Shown: positions 27,802-36,614, numbered from the stretch's first letter. The stretch: 64,000 bases of DNA from CANLBN01 sp050633525 (GCA_050633525.1 JBOEGR010000022.1:11664-75663), one strand, 5' to 3'. The notes: generated by a model not told the origin, from the sequence alone. Program-made: numbers and translations.

Positions 27802-28650
27802 ATGAAAAACCATTTTTTAGAAATTACAGACGCTAGTATAGAGTTCCCTACCCCTAAAGGGCCTTTTAAAGCACTGGATAAAATTAGTTTAGGTATTGAG
27901 AAAGGTGAGTTTGTTTCTCTCATTGGACACTCAGGTTGTGGTAAATCCACTGTACTTAATATTGTAGCAGGGCTATATCAAGCCACTGAAGGCGGCGTTA
28001 TTTTAGAGGGAAAAGAAGTAAATGAACCCGGCCCTGAGCGAGCTGTAGTATTTCAAAACCATTCATTACTGCCTTGGTTAACGGCCTATCAGAATGTTGA
28101 ATTAGCAGTCAAACAAGTGTTTCAAAAAACAAAAAACAAAGCAGAAATGAAAGACTGGATTGAACACAAGCTAACCCTTGTACATATGGAACATGCTATG
28201 CACAAACGTCCCGATGAAATATCAGGTGGTATGAAGCAGCGCGTGGGGATTGCACGTGCATTAGCGATGGAGCCTAAAGTGTTACTAATGGATGAACCTT
28301 TTGGTGCACTGGATGCATTGACTCGCGCTCACCTACAAGACTCTGTTATGGAGATTCAGAATGAACTGGGCAACACCGTTATCATGATTACTCATGATGT
28401 TGACGAAGCTGTATTACTGTCAGATCGTATCGTTATGATGACTAACGGCCCCGCAGCTACCATTGGTGAGATTCTTAAAGTGGAGCTAGAAAGGCCAAGA
28501 GATCGCTTATCCCTTGCCGATGATGCTCAATATAATCACTACCGATCCGAAGTACTTCGTTTCTTATATGAGAAACAACGCAAGGTAGAGTCATTTGAAG
28601 AGGCCAAAAAAAAAGTGGGTGAAAACAAAGGTTCAACTAAAGTCGCCTGA
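27802..28650 (+). CDS. nrtD: Nitrate ABC transporter ATP-binding protein
   Basis: This is a 282-residue ABC ATPase with Walker A GHSGCGKST, signature ISGGMKQRVGIARAL, Walker B LLMDEPFGALD and H-loop MITHDVDEA. It lacks the C-terminal NrtA-like domain of cyanobacterial NrtC, so it corresponds to NrtD or NasD. A ribosome site (AGGAGA) precedes the ATG. It completes the nrtA-nrtB-nrtD uptake system for nitrate and possibly nitrite. Confidence 0.94.
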   Translation: MKNHFLEITDASIEFPTPKGPFKALDKISLGIEKGEFVSLIGHSGCGKSTVLNIVAGLYQATEGGVILEGKEVNEPGPERAVVFQNHSLLPWLTAYQNVELAVKQVFQKTKNKAEMKDWIEHKLTLVHMEHAMHKRPDEISGGMKQRVGIARALAMEPKVLLMDEPFGALDALTRAHLQDSVMEIQNELGNTVIMITHDVDEAVLLSDRIVMMTNGPAATIGEILKVELERPRDRLSLADDAQYNHYRSEVLRFLYEKQRKVESFEEAKKKVGENKGSTKVA

Positions 28651-28993
28651 TACAAAATTTTAAAGGACAACTCACTACAATAAATACAACATCAACTCCA
28701 CTTTTGAAATCATAAATAGAATACAGTGGGGTTGATGTTCATACCACGGTCTTAATATTGACACCATTCGTATTCTAACTGCCCTTAAGCCTAATAGCTC
28801 CTCACACCGACATAACCTTCTGATTTTATTCACATAAACAGTTATTTTCGATTCATCTACCCAATAACTCACTGCCCAGCCTACCATGCAATAAGTATGT
28901 CTGGTATTTGAAGGCAAAATCTAGGATGATTAGCTGTGTTTATTATCAATAACACACTTATTTAGCTCTCACTATTCAATTCTATGGTAGATA
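28651..28993. other. Intergenic region with a 14-bp stem-loop
   Basis: No convincing gene lies in these 343 bp; an 80-codon minus-strand frame at 28675-28917 has no family features. A stem of 14 pairs (28688-28701 with 28726-28739, one wobble, 24-nt loop) lies 38 bp after the nrtD stop. It lacks a U-tract and is probably an mRNA 3'-end structure. Confidence 0.5.
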
Positions 28994-29749
28994 ATGGCTA
29001 TGTCTGTCAGTAAATTGTTACCCAAAAATGATACCTCCACCGTTTGTCACCACGACAAACAGATATCCTGCAGCAATTGCCGCTTATCGAATTTGTGCTT
29101 ACCACTCAGCCTAGAATTAGATGAGTTAAATCAAATTGACGACGTTATCTTGCGCGATAAACCCCTACATAAGGGCCAGTATCTCTACGAAAATGGTAGG
29201 CCATTTACTTCTATTTTTGCAGTAAGATCAGGCAGCGTAAAGTCCACTTACCTATCCGAAGAAGGAGAAGAACAGATCACTGGATTTTACCTTCCCGGAG
29301 AAATATTGGGCATGGATGGGCTGAGTAATAATACCTATGTCAATTCTGCTGTTGCACTAGAAACTTCTTCCATCTGTGAAATACCATTCGATAAATTAGA
29401 AGTATTAAGCCAAGCAATCCCTTCTCTACAAAGGCATTTTTTCCAATTGATGAGCCGAGAGATCACAAATGATCAACAACTGATTACACTATTAACAAAA
29501 GGCTCATCAGAGCAACGTATTGCTGCGTTGTTATTGAGTTTATCTAGCCGAAACAAACGACGACAGCTTTCAAACACAGAATTTCTCTTGCCCATGTCGA
29601 GAACGGATTTAGGTAACTACTTAGGCCTCACCATTGAAACTGTAAGTCGCACATTTTCACGTTTACAAAAAAGCAATATCATCAGTACCGATCGTCGCTT
29701 AGTGAACATACTAAAATTTGACCAATTAAAATCTATTGCTGCTGGATGA
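28994..29749 (+). CDS. FNR/ANR-type oxygen-sensing regulator
   Basis: This 251-residue Crp/Fnr-family regulator has the N-terminal iron-sulfur ligands SCSNCRLSNLC (C-x2-C-x5-C) and a fourth Cys in SSICEIPFD, the spacing of FNR, so it likely carries an oxygen-labile [4Fe-4S] cluster. The DNA-recognition helix ETVSRTFSRLQ keeps the Glu-x-x-Ser-Arg that reads TTGAT half-sites. An ANR box lies 0.6 kb downstream in front of the stress-protein gene. The position beside nrt and nir genes suggests a link to low-oxygen nitrogen metabolism. The gene name could be fnr or anr. Confidence 0.93.
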   Translation: MAMSVSKLLPKNDTSTVCHHDKQISCSNCRLSNLCLPLSLELDELNQIDDVILRDKPLHKGQYLYENGRPFTSIFAVRSGSVKSTYLSEEGEEQITGFYLPGEILGMDGLSNNTYVNSAVALETSSICEIPFDKLEVLSQAIPSLQRHFFQLMSREITNDQQLITLLTKGSSEQRIAALLLSLSSRNKRRQLSNTEFLLPMSRTDLGNYLGLTIETVSRTFSRLQKSNIISTDRRLVNILKFDQLKSIAAG

Positions 29750-29767
29750 AGCAAACTTCAACTTACT

Positions 29768-30265
29768 TCATCTTTCACTTGAGTGACTTTTAACAGGTAC
29801 AAGTAATACTGGCTTACTTGAACGGTTGATCACCTTATTCGCTACCGAACCTACTAAAAAATTATCTAAAGTACTGTGACTATTGCTCCCTAATACAATA
29901 ATGTCCGCATCCATTTTCTCAGCAGTTTTAATGATCGTTGTAGCGGGAATACCTTCTAAAATATAAGACTGAAACTGCTCTCCGGGCAATTCGTCTTCTA
30001 GCTTTTTCTTATATAGTGACTCCATCTTCATATTAATATTCTTATACGCTTCATCCATAGACTGTTTATAAAATTCTTCTAGCGAACCACTGGGAAAATA
30101 AATACTAACCGCTGCTGCCGCAGTGGTACCTAATGGCTCGACAACGTGTAAAAAAAGCAATTTTGCTTGATATTGCTTAGCCAAATTAAGCGCTACTTGA
30201 AATACAACAGACGAACCTTCATTAATATCCGTTGCATAGAGTATTGTTTTGATTGATTTAGACAT
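29768..30265 (-). CDS. Universal stress protein (UspA family)
   Basis: This 165-residue single-domain Usp starts with TILYATDINEGSS and has the nucleotide-binding signature VLGSNSHSTLDNFLVGSVANKV (G-x2-G-x9-G-S/T-like, somewhat degenerate) and a VLLVPV end. The gene is convergent with the FNR-type gene. An ANR box centred about 66 bp before its start would put transcription roughly 41 bp downstream of the box, the class II activator position, so induction under low oxygen is likely. Confidence 0.92.
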   Translation of the reverse strand: MSKSIKTILYATDINEGSSVVFQVALNLAKQYQAKLLFLHVVEPLGTTAAAAVSIYFPSGSLEEFYKQSMDEAYKNINMKMESLYKKKLEDELPGEQFQSYILEGIPATTIIKTAEKMDADIIVLGSNSHSTLDNFLVGSVANKVINRSSKPVLLVPVKSHSSER

Positions 30266-30324
30266 ATCTCACTCTCTTTTCTAATAGTTAAGCTCTAGCA
30301 TAATCTTACTTTTAGTAAAGAATT

Positions 30325-30338
30325 TTGATTTAAGTCAA
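30325..30338. promoter_or_regulatory. FNR/ANR box
   Basis: TTGATTTAAGTCAA matches the consensus TTGAT-N4-ATCAA in nine of ten defined positions. It lies between the divergent usp gene and the flavin-oxidase-like gene, one gene away from the FNR-type regulator. Confidence 0.75.
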
Positions 30339-30345
30339 AATAAAA

Positions 30346-30957
30346 ATGAAAAATGTAGTCAATAATACCGCCATGGAAAACAACCAGAACCGCATATTGT
30401 CGAAGGCATTATCGCAACTCAATACTTTTATTGATGAAGCAAAGCAATTTGGCAATGAAAATGCTAATTGTTGTTTTCTTGCCACTAGCGATAGTGACAA
30501 ATGCCCTAGCGGAAGAATTATTACCATCCAAGATATAAATGATAGCAGCTTACTGTTTTTAGCTAATCGATACAGTGGAAAAATAATACAGCTAAAAGAC
30601 AACCCGCAAGTAGGTCTATGCTTTTATTGGCCAGAGATAAAAATCCAAGTGACAATTGAGGGTAGTGTTACCACTATTAAAGAAGATATAGCAAAAACAT
30701 TATGGAAGAAACGCGACTATTATGCACAGGTTAGCGCATGGACGGCCAATAGCATCGATCAAAGTGACATGGAAAGGCAAAAAAGAGAAATAAAAAAGCG
30801 TTTCGATTCATCCAAACTGCCTATGGCCAGATCATGGGCTGGCTTTTCAATTCAGCCTCAACGTATAGAGTTTTTTCATACCAATTGGAGAAAAACTAAA
30901 AAAAGAGAACGCTTCCAGAAAGGTAATCAAGGGTGGATAAAAGAAGAGCATTACTAA
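30346..30957 (+). CDS. Pyridoxamine 5'-phosphate oxidase-like flavoprotein
   Basis: This 203-residue split-barrel protein is related to PdxH. It has PSGRIITIQDIN and LLFLANRYSGKIIQLKDNP (FMN-type strands) and a C-terminal WAGFSIQPQRIEFFHTNWRK that aligns with the PdxH substrate loop. The true pdxH lies at 16.3-16.9 kb, so this is a divergent paralogue with unknown substrate, possibly another FMN or heme enzyme. The first ATG is only 7 bp after the ANR box; the ATG at 30373 is an alternative start. Confidence 0.8.
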   Translation: MKNVVNNTAMENNQNRILSKALSQLNTFIDEAKQFGNENANCCFLATSDSDKCPSGRIITIQDINDSSLLFLANRYSGKIIQLKDNPQVGLCFYWPEIKIQVTIEGSVTTIKEDIAKTLWKKRDYYAQVSAWTANSIDQSDMERQKREIKKRFDSSKLPMARSWAGFSIQPQRIEFFHTNWRKTKKRERFQKGNQGWIKEEHY

Positions 30958-31048
30958 AGGTTATTAAAAGATACCGCTAAACCTAAGCGCTAAAAAATTA
31001 CTCTTAACAAGCCAACAAGAGATTGTATTTATTATCCAACAACTAAGC

Positions 31049-31915
31049 CTATTTGCTCCTATAAGGAATATCACAATAGCTAATAGTGTTACCTAGATCA
31101 ACACCATGTTGCTTTAAATATAAGGCAATAGAATTGAGTGACAAGGTACTATTTGGCGTCGGGCCAACAAAGACATGCTTTACGGGGATAGCGTTCTGCT
31201 CTTTTAGTAATTGATTATCAACTAAAGGGAATTGATAATAGGGAATCATCATAGAGGTACCTTCCCTGAAATGAACCGGCTCACCTAGATAGTCTGTTAT
31301 GGCTGGGGAAACCAAGCGCCATTCATCTTCTTCAACAAAAGAGGGATGCTTCAATAACGCAGCAATTTTTAGCATGTCAGCTTCTATCTGATTAAATAGC
31401 GAATCAAAATCAGCAAGGGCTACGTTTAACTCTCGTCCTTGTGCAATATGGAGTAAATTTTCAATAACATCATTAATCAGGGCAACCTGCTTATCTCGTT
31501 GATAGATACAAGCCCCGAGCTGAAAACCTCGAGGCTTTGCTAGACTGACAATATCTTCCGTTTTAAAACCAATACTGACCCCCTTTCCTATTTGACTATA
31601 GCCACGCCATTGACTTAATAAATTGCCATTGGCCCTAAATGATATCGCAAAGACCATATGCCCATTGGCAACTCGATGCGACATCCAATCAATAAATTGA
31701 TTTAAAAATTTCTTATGATGCTGAAATGATTCACTACAATCTTTCAGCAAACTAATAATATACTGCAGTTCAGCTGAATCATTCATATAACGGACATCAC
31801 TAGCCCATATAGATTGGCTCTCAACAATCCCTTTTAAGCCGCTAATAGTCGTATAGTGATAAAGTAACTCTTCGGGAGTATCGGAGTAGAGGGACTGTGC
31901 TATTTTCTGAATCAT
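31049..31915 (-). CDS. DUF2971-domain protein
   Basis: This 288-residue cytoplasmic protein has the DUF2971 hallmarks: LYHYTTISGLKGIVES, IWASDVRYMNDSAELQ, FAISFRANGNLLSQWRGY and VEEDEWRLVS. The biochemical role of the family is not established. The H-Y, W and E motif order loosely recalls ADP-ribosyltransferase folds, which is inference. It is a single gene and the neighbours give no clue. DUF2971 genes often lie in variable genomic regions. Confidence 0.8.
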   Translation of the reverse strand: MIQKIAQSLYSDTPEELLYHYTTISGLKGIVESQSIWASDVRYMNDSAELQYIISLLKDCSESFQHHKKFLNQFIDWMSHRVANGHMVFAISFRANGNLLSQWRGYSQIGKGVSIGFKTEDIVSLAKPRGFQLGACIYQRDKQVALINDVIENLLHIAQGRELNVALADFDSLFNQIEADMLKIAALLKHPSFVEEDEWRLVSPAITDYLGEPVHFREGTSMMIPYYQFPLVDNQLLKEQNAIPVKHVFVGPTPNSTLSLNSIALYLKQHGVDLGNTISYCDIPYRSK

Positions 31916-31977
31916 AGATCGGTAAAGGCAATATGTTAACTAACAGTATATAAACTTCGCTTAGTTGCTCTATTGGT

Positions 31978-32892
31978 TTAACCCGTATCAGCTAAGCGGA
32001 TAGTATTTCGGTCTTTCTTAGCTGAGTATAAAGCGGTATCCGCCTCTTTGTACATGAGTTCTTCAAGATTACTATTAGAATTGGGCACGAGTGAGCTAAT
32101 TCCTGCGCTAATCGTCACCCTCTTCTGGTGATCAGGTAAGTTCATCTCCAAATTATAAACATGCTGTTTGATTGCATCAGCAATACGGAAAGACTGGTCC
32201 TTTGATGTGTTAGCCAGCACCAAGGCAAATTCATCCCCTCCTATTCTGGCAACAACATCACCTGGCCGGCGAGCATGGTGTTGAATAATTTTAGCAATAT
32301 TAACCAAGCATTGATCGCCTGCTTGATGCCCAAAATAATCGTTATAAAATTTAAAGTGATCGATATCAATAATTACTATACTAATTTCAGTCTGATGCCG
32401 AAGTGCTCGAGCAAACTCTTCAGCGGCAAACATATCTAAACCTCGACGATTATATAAACCGGTTAAAGGATCTTCTAAAGATAACTTTTCAGCCTTTTTC
32501 TCAACAAGCTTATTACGGGTGATATTTTGATGGGAAATAACAAAGCGATTAGGAGTGTTCTTTAAAGGCACTGCTCGTAACAAATACCAACGGTCTTCCT
32601 TAGAAGCATGGCAAGGATACTCATGAATAAAGAAGGAAACTTTATTTTCGATAACGGCGTTTAAGCCATTTTCAACATTAATAGAGTCTTGATCGCCATC
32701 TTCAGCGGCAGCGTGACATACAGATAAATAATTAAATTGGGACCAATCTGTTCTCTGATCTCCACCATTTTCAATAGCAAATTCTCTCCAAGCCTGATTG
32801 GCATATTGAATCATTCCTTTCTCATCAATAACGACAATATGAGCATCGAGTGAATCTAATATTGCGTTTGAGGTTTTATTTTCGATACCCAT
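31978..32892 (-). CDS. PAS-GGDEF diguanylate cyclase
   Basis: This is a 304-residue soluble protein. One PAS domain (about residues 8-125, IVVIDEKGMIQYANQAW) is linked by a short helix to a GGDEF domain with intact RIGGDEFALVL, preceded by DPLTGLYNRRG. It is predicted to synthesise c-di-GMP in response to a ligand at the PAS domain. An unusual AGG-rich stretch precedes the start codon. Confidence 0.93.
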   Translation of the reverse strand: MGIENKTSNAILDSLDAHIVVIDEKGMIQYANQAWREFAIENGGDQRTDWSQFNYLSVCHAAAEDGDQDSINVENGLNAVIENKVSFFIHEYPCHASKEDRWYLLRAVPLKNTPNRFVISHQNITRNKLVEKKAEKLSLEDPLTGLYNRRGLDMFAAEEFARALRHQTEISIVIIDIDHFKFYNDYFGHQAGDQCLVNIAKIIQHHARRPGDVVARIGGDEFALVLANTSKDQSFRIADAIKQHVYNLEMNLPDHQKRVTISAGISSLVPNSNSNLEELMYKEADTALYSAKKDRNTIRLADTG

Positions 32893-32893
32893 A

Positions 32894-32960
32894 CCTCCCC
32901 AAACTACACCTCCTCAACCTACACCTTCTCATCCTGTACATCCTATCGCTCCTGAACCTA
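32894..32960 (-). repeat. AGG-rich degenerate repeat before the PAS-GGDEF start
   Basis: On the minus strand, at least eight AGG triplets occur at intervals of 3, 6 or 9 nt directly upstream of the start codon, including AGGAGG and GGGGAGG. They look like stacked Shine-Dalgarno sequences or decayed short tandem repeats. No long reading frame in register with the gene explains the triplet spacing. The stretch 32961-33291 beyond it shows nothing recognisable. Confidence 0.5.
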
Positions 32961-33292
32961 CTCTTTGTAACAGCATTTAGTCTTATTATCCTTGTTACAA
33001 AATAGTGCCTATTGAGACAGACACCACACTGCTAGTCATTAGCATAAGTAATGTACTCATTTATGCGAGGACTTACTAAGACTTAATCACTATATACACA
33101 GATACATTAAATAGATAATGGTTATAAATAGACTTGAAAGCAGAGTAAGCTCAATGGGCTTTAAAGAACCAAAACCGTGCTACTGATGAAGAATTCACGC
33201 TAAAAAAAACAATAAAAAATCATTACAAATGAAAATAAATTAAGCCTACCTTAGGTCATCACATGAATCTCCTAAGATTATTATTTATAAGA

Positions 33293-33318
33293 TATAAAAA
33301 AGGGGCGTCAAACGCCCC
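33293..33318 (-). terminator. Rho-independent terminator of nirBD
   Basis: On the minus strand, GGGGCGT and ACGCCCC form a 7-bp GC-rich stem with a 3-nt loop, followed by TTTTTT. It lies about 90 bp after the nirD stop. Confidence 0.85.
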
Positions 33319-33408
33319 AACTAGTGCAGAGAACACTATGGCTTGTAGCTCTAAGCTACAAATTTTTCTGATACAAGATCTATGAATAAAACGAGTATCA
33401 ATAAAGCT

Positions 33409-33738
33409 TTAAGCTGCTTGCAACTGGATTTCACCGCCAGACACACGTACCGGATAAGTCTTAACTGACTGCTCCGCATCTTCAAGGCAAGCACCCGACA
33501 CCAAACTGAAGTGCTGTTTATAAAGAGGCGAAGCAACAACAACCTCATCACCAATCGAGCCTATCAGGCCTCTTGACAATACATTGGCCTTGCCTATCGG
33601 GTCATAGTTTGAAATTGCATACACTTTACTGTCTAGCCTGGTTTTAAAAATAGCGACTTGTTCCTTGTCAACCAAAGCACATACACCGGTACCTGCAATT
33701 AAGTCTGACTCTTTACACACTGTAATCCAATTGCTCAT
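33409..33738 (-). CDS. nirD: Nitrite reductase (NADH) small subunit
   Basis: This 109-residue Rieske-like subunit of assimilatory NADH-nitrite reductase begins SNWITVCKESDLIAGTGVCALV and contains VAIFKTRLDSKVYAISNYDPI. As usual for NirD, the Rieske Cys-His ligand pairs are absent. It follows nirB by 29 bp and the two are cotranscribed. Confidence 0.95.
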   Translation of the reverse strand: MSNWITVCKESDLIAGTGVCALVDKEQVAIFKTRLDSKVYAISNYDPIGKANVLSRGLIGSIGDEVVVASPLYKQHFSLVSGACLEDAEQSVKTYPVRVSGGEIQLQAA

Positions 33739-33767
33739 ATTTTTTCTCTGTAAAATAATGTTAAAGA

Positions 33768-36308
33768 TTATCCAACCAATTTGATTTTTTCTGCTTTTTC
33801 TTCTTCAAAGGCTGGGCGACGCTGATCACGCTCAACCACATAAGCAAGGTTATCATCTGTCTCGTCAGAATTAATAAAATGCTGAAAGCGTTTCAAACGT
33901 TCTTCATCATCAATTGTCGTTTTCCACTCACACTGATAGTTACCAATGTTGGCTTCCATCTCAGCCTCTAATTCTTCAGCGATATTAAGTTTGTCTTCAA
34001 TAACAACTTCTTTTAAGTAATCTAAGCCGCCCTCTAAGTTTTCCAACCAAACTGATGTACGTTGTAAACGATCTGCCGTACGAATATAAAACATCAAAAA
34101 ACGATCAATGTACTTAATCAGAGTTTTTGCATCTAAATCCGTTGCAAATAAGTCGGCGTGACGTGGGCGCATACCGCCATTACCACAGACGTATAAGTTC
34201 CAACCCGTTTCTGTTGCAATAATGCCCACATCTTTACTCTGTGCTTCAGCGCATTCACGTGTACAGCCCGACACACCAAATTTAATTTTGTGAGGTGCGC
34301 GAAGTCCCTTATAACGATCTTCAGCATTAATCGCCATCCCAACACTATCGTCTACACCGTAACGACACCAAGTGCTACCTACACAAGATTTAACGGTACG
34401 TAAAGATTTACCATAAGCGTGACCGGTTTCAAAACCAGCATCGGTTAATTTACGCCAAATAGCAGGAAGCTCATGCAATTGGGCGCCAAATAAATCAATA
34501 CGCTGACCACCCGTTACTTTTGTATACAAATCAAATTCTTTAGCCACTTCGCCTAGTACAATTAATTTATCTGGGGTAATTTCACCGCCTTGTACTCGAG
34601 GCACAACGGAATAAGTACCGTCTTTTTGCATATTGCCCAAAAACACATCATTAGTGTCTTGCAAGCCAATATGCTCTTCTTTTAAGACATATTCATTCCA
34701 ATATGACGCAAGGATGGACCCGACAGTAGGCTTACATATCTCACAACCATGACCACTACCATGGCTCTCTAAAAGCTCATCAAAGGTCTTTATTTTCTTA
34801 ACTCGAATAATGTCAGCTAATTCTTGACGGGTATAAGGGAAGTGCTCACAAAGATCATTATTGACCTCAACCCCTAGTTTAACTAACTCGCTATCCATCA
34901 CCTGTTTTGTTAATGCCGCACAACCACCACAACCTGTTGACGCTTGTGTCACGTCTTTAATGGCTGCCATTGTCGTTGCACCATTTTGTACCGCACTACA
35001 TAAGTCGCCTTTTGTCACGGCATAACAAGAACATACCGTAGCTGTATCTGGAAGCGCGTCCGCACCCAAACCAATAGATTCAGCACCATCAACTGCAGGT
35101 AATATAAAGGCTTCAGGAGAATCAGGTAAATCGATTTCATTTAACATGTATTGCAGTAAAGTATCGTAGTCATCACAGTCACCTACGAGCACCGCACCTA
35201 ACAATTTTTTATTGTCTGCCGATACAATAATACTTTTGTAGACTTCAGCATTTTCGTCGCAATAACTATAACGCTGAGCACCTTCTGCACGGCCATGTGC
35301 GTCACCAATACTACCCACATCAACACCTAGTAGTTTGAGTTTGGTACTCATATCAGCACCAGAAAATGAAACCTTATCTTCGCTTAATTGAGATACTGCC
35401 GCTTCCGCCATACGGTAGCCCGGCGCAACCAAACCATAAATAAAGTTACCTAATGCCGCACACTCACCAATCGCATAAATATCTGAGTCGCTGGTACGGC
35501 AATGGTAATCAATCACAATACCGCCACGCTCACCGACCTGTAGGCCACAATCACGTGCGAGTTGATCGTAAGGTCGAATGCCCGCTGAAAACACAATCAT
35601 GTCAGTTTCTAAATGTGTTTCATCTGCAAACTCCATACGCAAGCGATGCTCTTCGCCTTCTTTGATAACTTGCGTTGCTTTACCTGTATGTACATGCACC
35701 CCTAAAGCTTCGACTTTACGGCGTAGCATTTTACTACCGCCTTCATCTAACTGTACGCCCATCAAGCCAGGAGCAAATTCAACAACATGAGCCTCAACAC
35801 CTAAATTTTTAAGTGCATTGGCACACTCAAGACCTAAGAGACCACCACCCACTACAACACCGCGTTTCATTCCTTTAGCAGATGCTTTAATTTCGCCTAA
35901 ATCATCTATCGTTCGGTACGCTAAACAATGCGCCTGATCGCCACCAGGAATAGGCGGAATAAACGGATATGAGCCCGTTGCCATAACCAACTTATCGTAT
36001 TCGAAAGTTTGTCCGCCCTCAGTGATAACAGATTTAGCATCACGATCAATCTTTGCAACAAAATCACCAAAGTGCGCGTTTACACCAAGCTCCTCATAGT
36101 GCTCGCGTGTTGTCATCGCCAAATCTTCTGGCTTTTTTCCATCGAATACTTCTGATAAATGAACACGATCGTAAGCTGGTCTCGGCTCACCACCAATAAC
36201 TGTAATCTCTACATTGAGATCTGTATTAGCAAGCGTCTCAACATAGTGGTGCCCTACCATGCCATTGCCGACGACGACGATACGTTGTTTATTCGATGGT
36301 TGACTCAT
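33768..36308 (-). CDS. nirB: Nitrite reductase (NADH) large subunit
   Basis: This enzyme reduces nitrite to ammonium. The 846-residue protein shows an N-terminal NAD(P)/FAD oxidoreductase (VVVGNGMVGHHYVE), a [2Fe-2S] BFD-like region (VCSCYAVTKGDL followed by STGCGGC), and the C-terminal siroheme/[4Fe-4S] ligands CVGSTWCRYGV and GVSGCTRECAEA. The ATG at 36308 is preceded by AGAGGAA. An extension to 36371 falls inside the leader hairpin and is rejected. A sigma-54 promoter lies about 140 bp upstream, divergent from nasA. Confidence 0.97.
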   Translation of the reverse strand: MSQPSNKQRIVVVGNGMVGHHYVETLANTDLNVEITVIGGEPRPAYDRVHLSEVFDGKKPEDLAMTTREHYEELGVNAHFGDFVAKIDRDAKSVITEGGQTFEYDKLVMATGSYPFIPPIPGGDQAHCLAYRTIDDLGEIKASAKGMKRGVVVGGGLLGLECANALKNLGVEAHVVEFAPGLMGVQLDEGGSKMLRRKVEALGVHVHTGKATQVIKEGEEHRLRMEFADETHLETDMIVFSAGIRPYDQLARDCGLQVGERGGIVIDYHCRTSDSDIYAIGECAALGNFIYGLVAPGYRMAEAAVSQLSEDKVSFSGADMSTKLKLLGVDVGSIGDAHGRAEGAQRYSYCDENAEVYKSIIVSADNKKLLGAVLVGDCDDYDTLLQYMLNEIDLPDSPEAFILPAVDGAESIGLGADALPDTATVCSCYAVTKGDLCSAVQNGATTMAAIKDVTQASTGCGGCAALTKQVMDSELVKLGVEVNNDLCEHFPYTRQELADIIRVKKIKTFDELLESHGSGHGCEICKPTVGSILASYWNEYVLKEEHIGLQDTNDVFLGNMQKDGTYSVVPRVQGGEITPDKLIVLGEVAKEFDLYTKVTGGQRIDLFGAQLHELPAIWRKLTDAGFETGHAYGKSLRTVKSCVGSTWCRYGVDDSVGMAINAEDRYKGLRAPHKIKFGVSGCTRECAEAQSKDVGIIATETGWNLYVCGNGGMRPRHADLFATDLDAKTLIKYIDRFLMFYIRTADRLQRTSVWLENLEGGLDYLKEVVIEDKLNIAEELEAEMEANIGNYQCEWKTTIDDEERLKRFQHFINSDETDDNLAYVVERDQRRPAFEEEKAEKIKLVG

Positions 36309-36367
36309 AAATTCCTCTAGCGGCCTGCAAGCCGTAACAGTTAGTGCGTTAAGATGGGGCGTAATAG

Positions 36368-36412
36368 CCAAGACAAGTAAGTCGCTCTCCTCTTGCTTAC
36401 TTCCTAGTCTGG
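36368..36412 (-). ncRNA. Long hairpin in the nirB mRNA leader
   Basis: In the predicted nirB 5' leader, AAGTAAG pairs with CTTACTT (36375-36381 with 36396-36402, 14-nt loop), extended below a 4-nt bulge by CCAGAC/GTC-TTGG (36368-36374 with 36407-36412). Structured leaders with NasT/NasR (ANTAR) or riboswitch-type control are common for nitrite and nitrate reductase operons. No intrinsic terminator follows, so the mechanism is open. Confidence 0.5.
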
Positions 36413-36444
36413 TACTACAGATACTAATTTAATCAAAACAGTTA

Positions 36445-36460
36445 GCAAATTAGATGCCAG
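36445..36460 (-). promoter_or_regulatory. Sigma-54 promoter of nirB
   Basis: On the minus strand, CTGGCATCTAATTTGC has GG-N10-GC spacing and a near-consensus TGGCA...TTGC. Transcription would start near 36433, about 125 nt before the nirB ATG. Confidence 0.78.
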
Positions 36461-36543
36461 AGATAATCGAAAAAAATAAACTCTATGTTTATCAATAACT
36501 TAAAAATATTGAATTGAATGAATGAATCAAAAAAATAAAATAA

Positions 36544-36560
36544 TGCACCATATAGGTGCA
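36544..36560. promoter_or_regulatory. Perfect NtrC-binding palindrome
   Basis: TGCACCATATAGGTGCA is a perfect 17-bp match to the NtrC consensus TGCACCA-W4-GGTGCA. It lies between the two divergent sigma-54 promoters, about 85 bp from that of nirB and 170 bp from that of nasA, so it could serve both. Confidence 0.85.
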
Positions 36561-36570
36561 TTATTTTAGA

Positions 36571-36606
36571 TAAATGGTTAATTCCACTTTATTTAAATGG
36601 TTAATT
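36571..36606. repeat. 13-bp direct repeat in the nirB-nasA control region
   Basis: TAAATGGTTAATT occurs perfectly at 36571-36583 and 36594-36606. The 23-bp period is close to two helical turns, as expected for a dimer-of-dimers operator on one DNA face. It adjoins the NtrC site. The binding protein is unknown. Confidence 0.55.
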
Positions 36607-36614
36607 TGGTTTTC

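Noticed and set aside
28675..28917. 80-codon minus-strand reading frame after nrtD
   Set aside because: It has no recognisable domain or ribosome site, and it spans the hairpin region. It looks like chance open sequence.
36309..36371. N-terminal extension of nirB by 21 codons
   Set aside because: The ATG at 36308 has AGAGGAA upstream and gives the standard NirB N-terminus; the extension lies in the structured leader.
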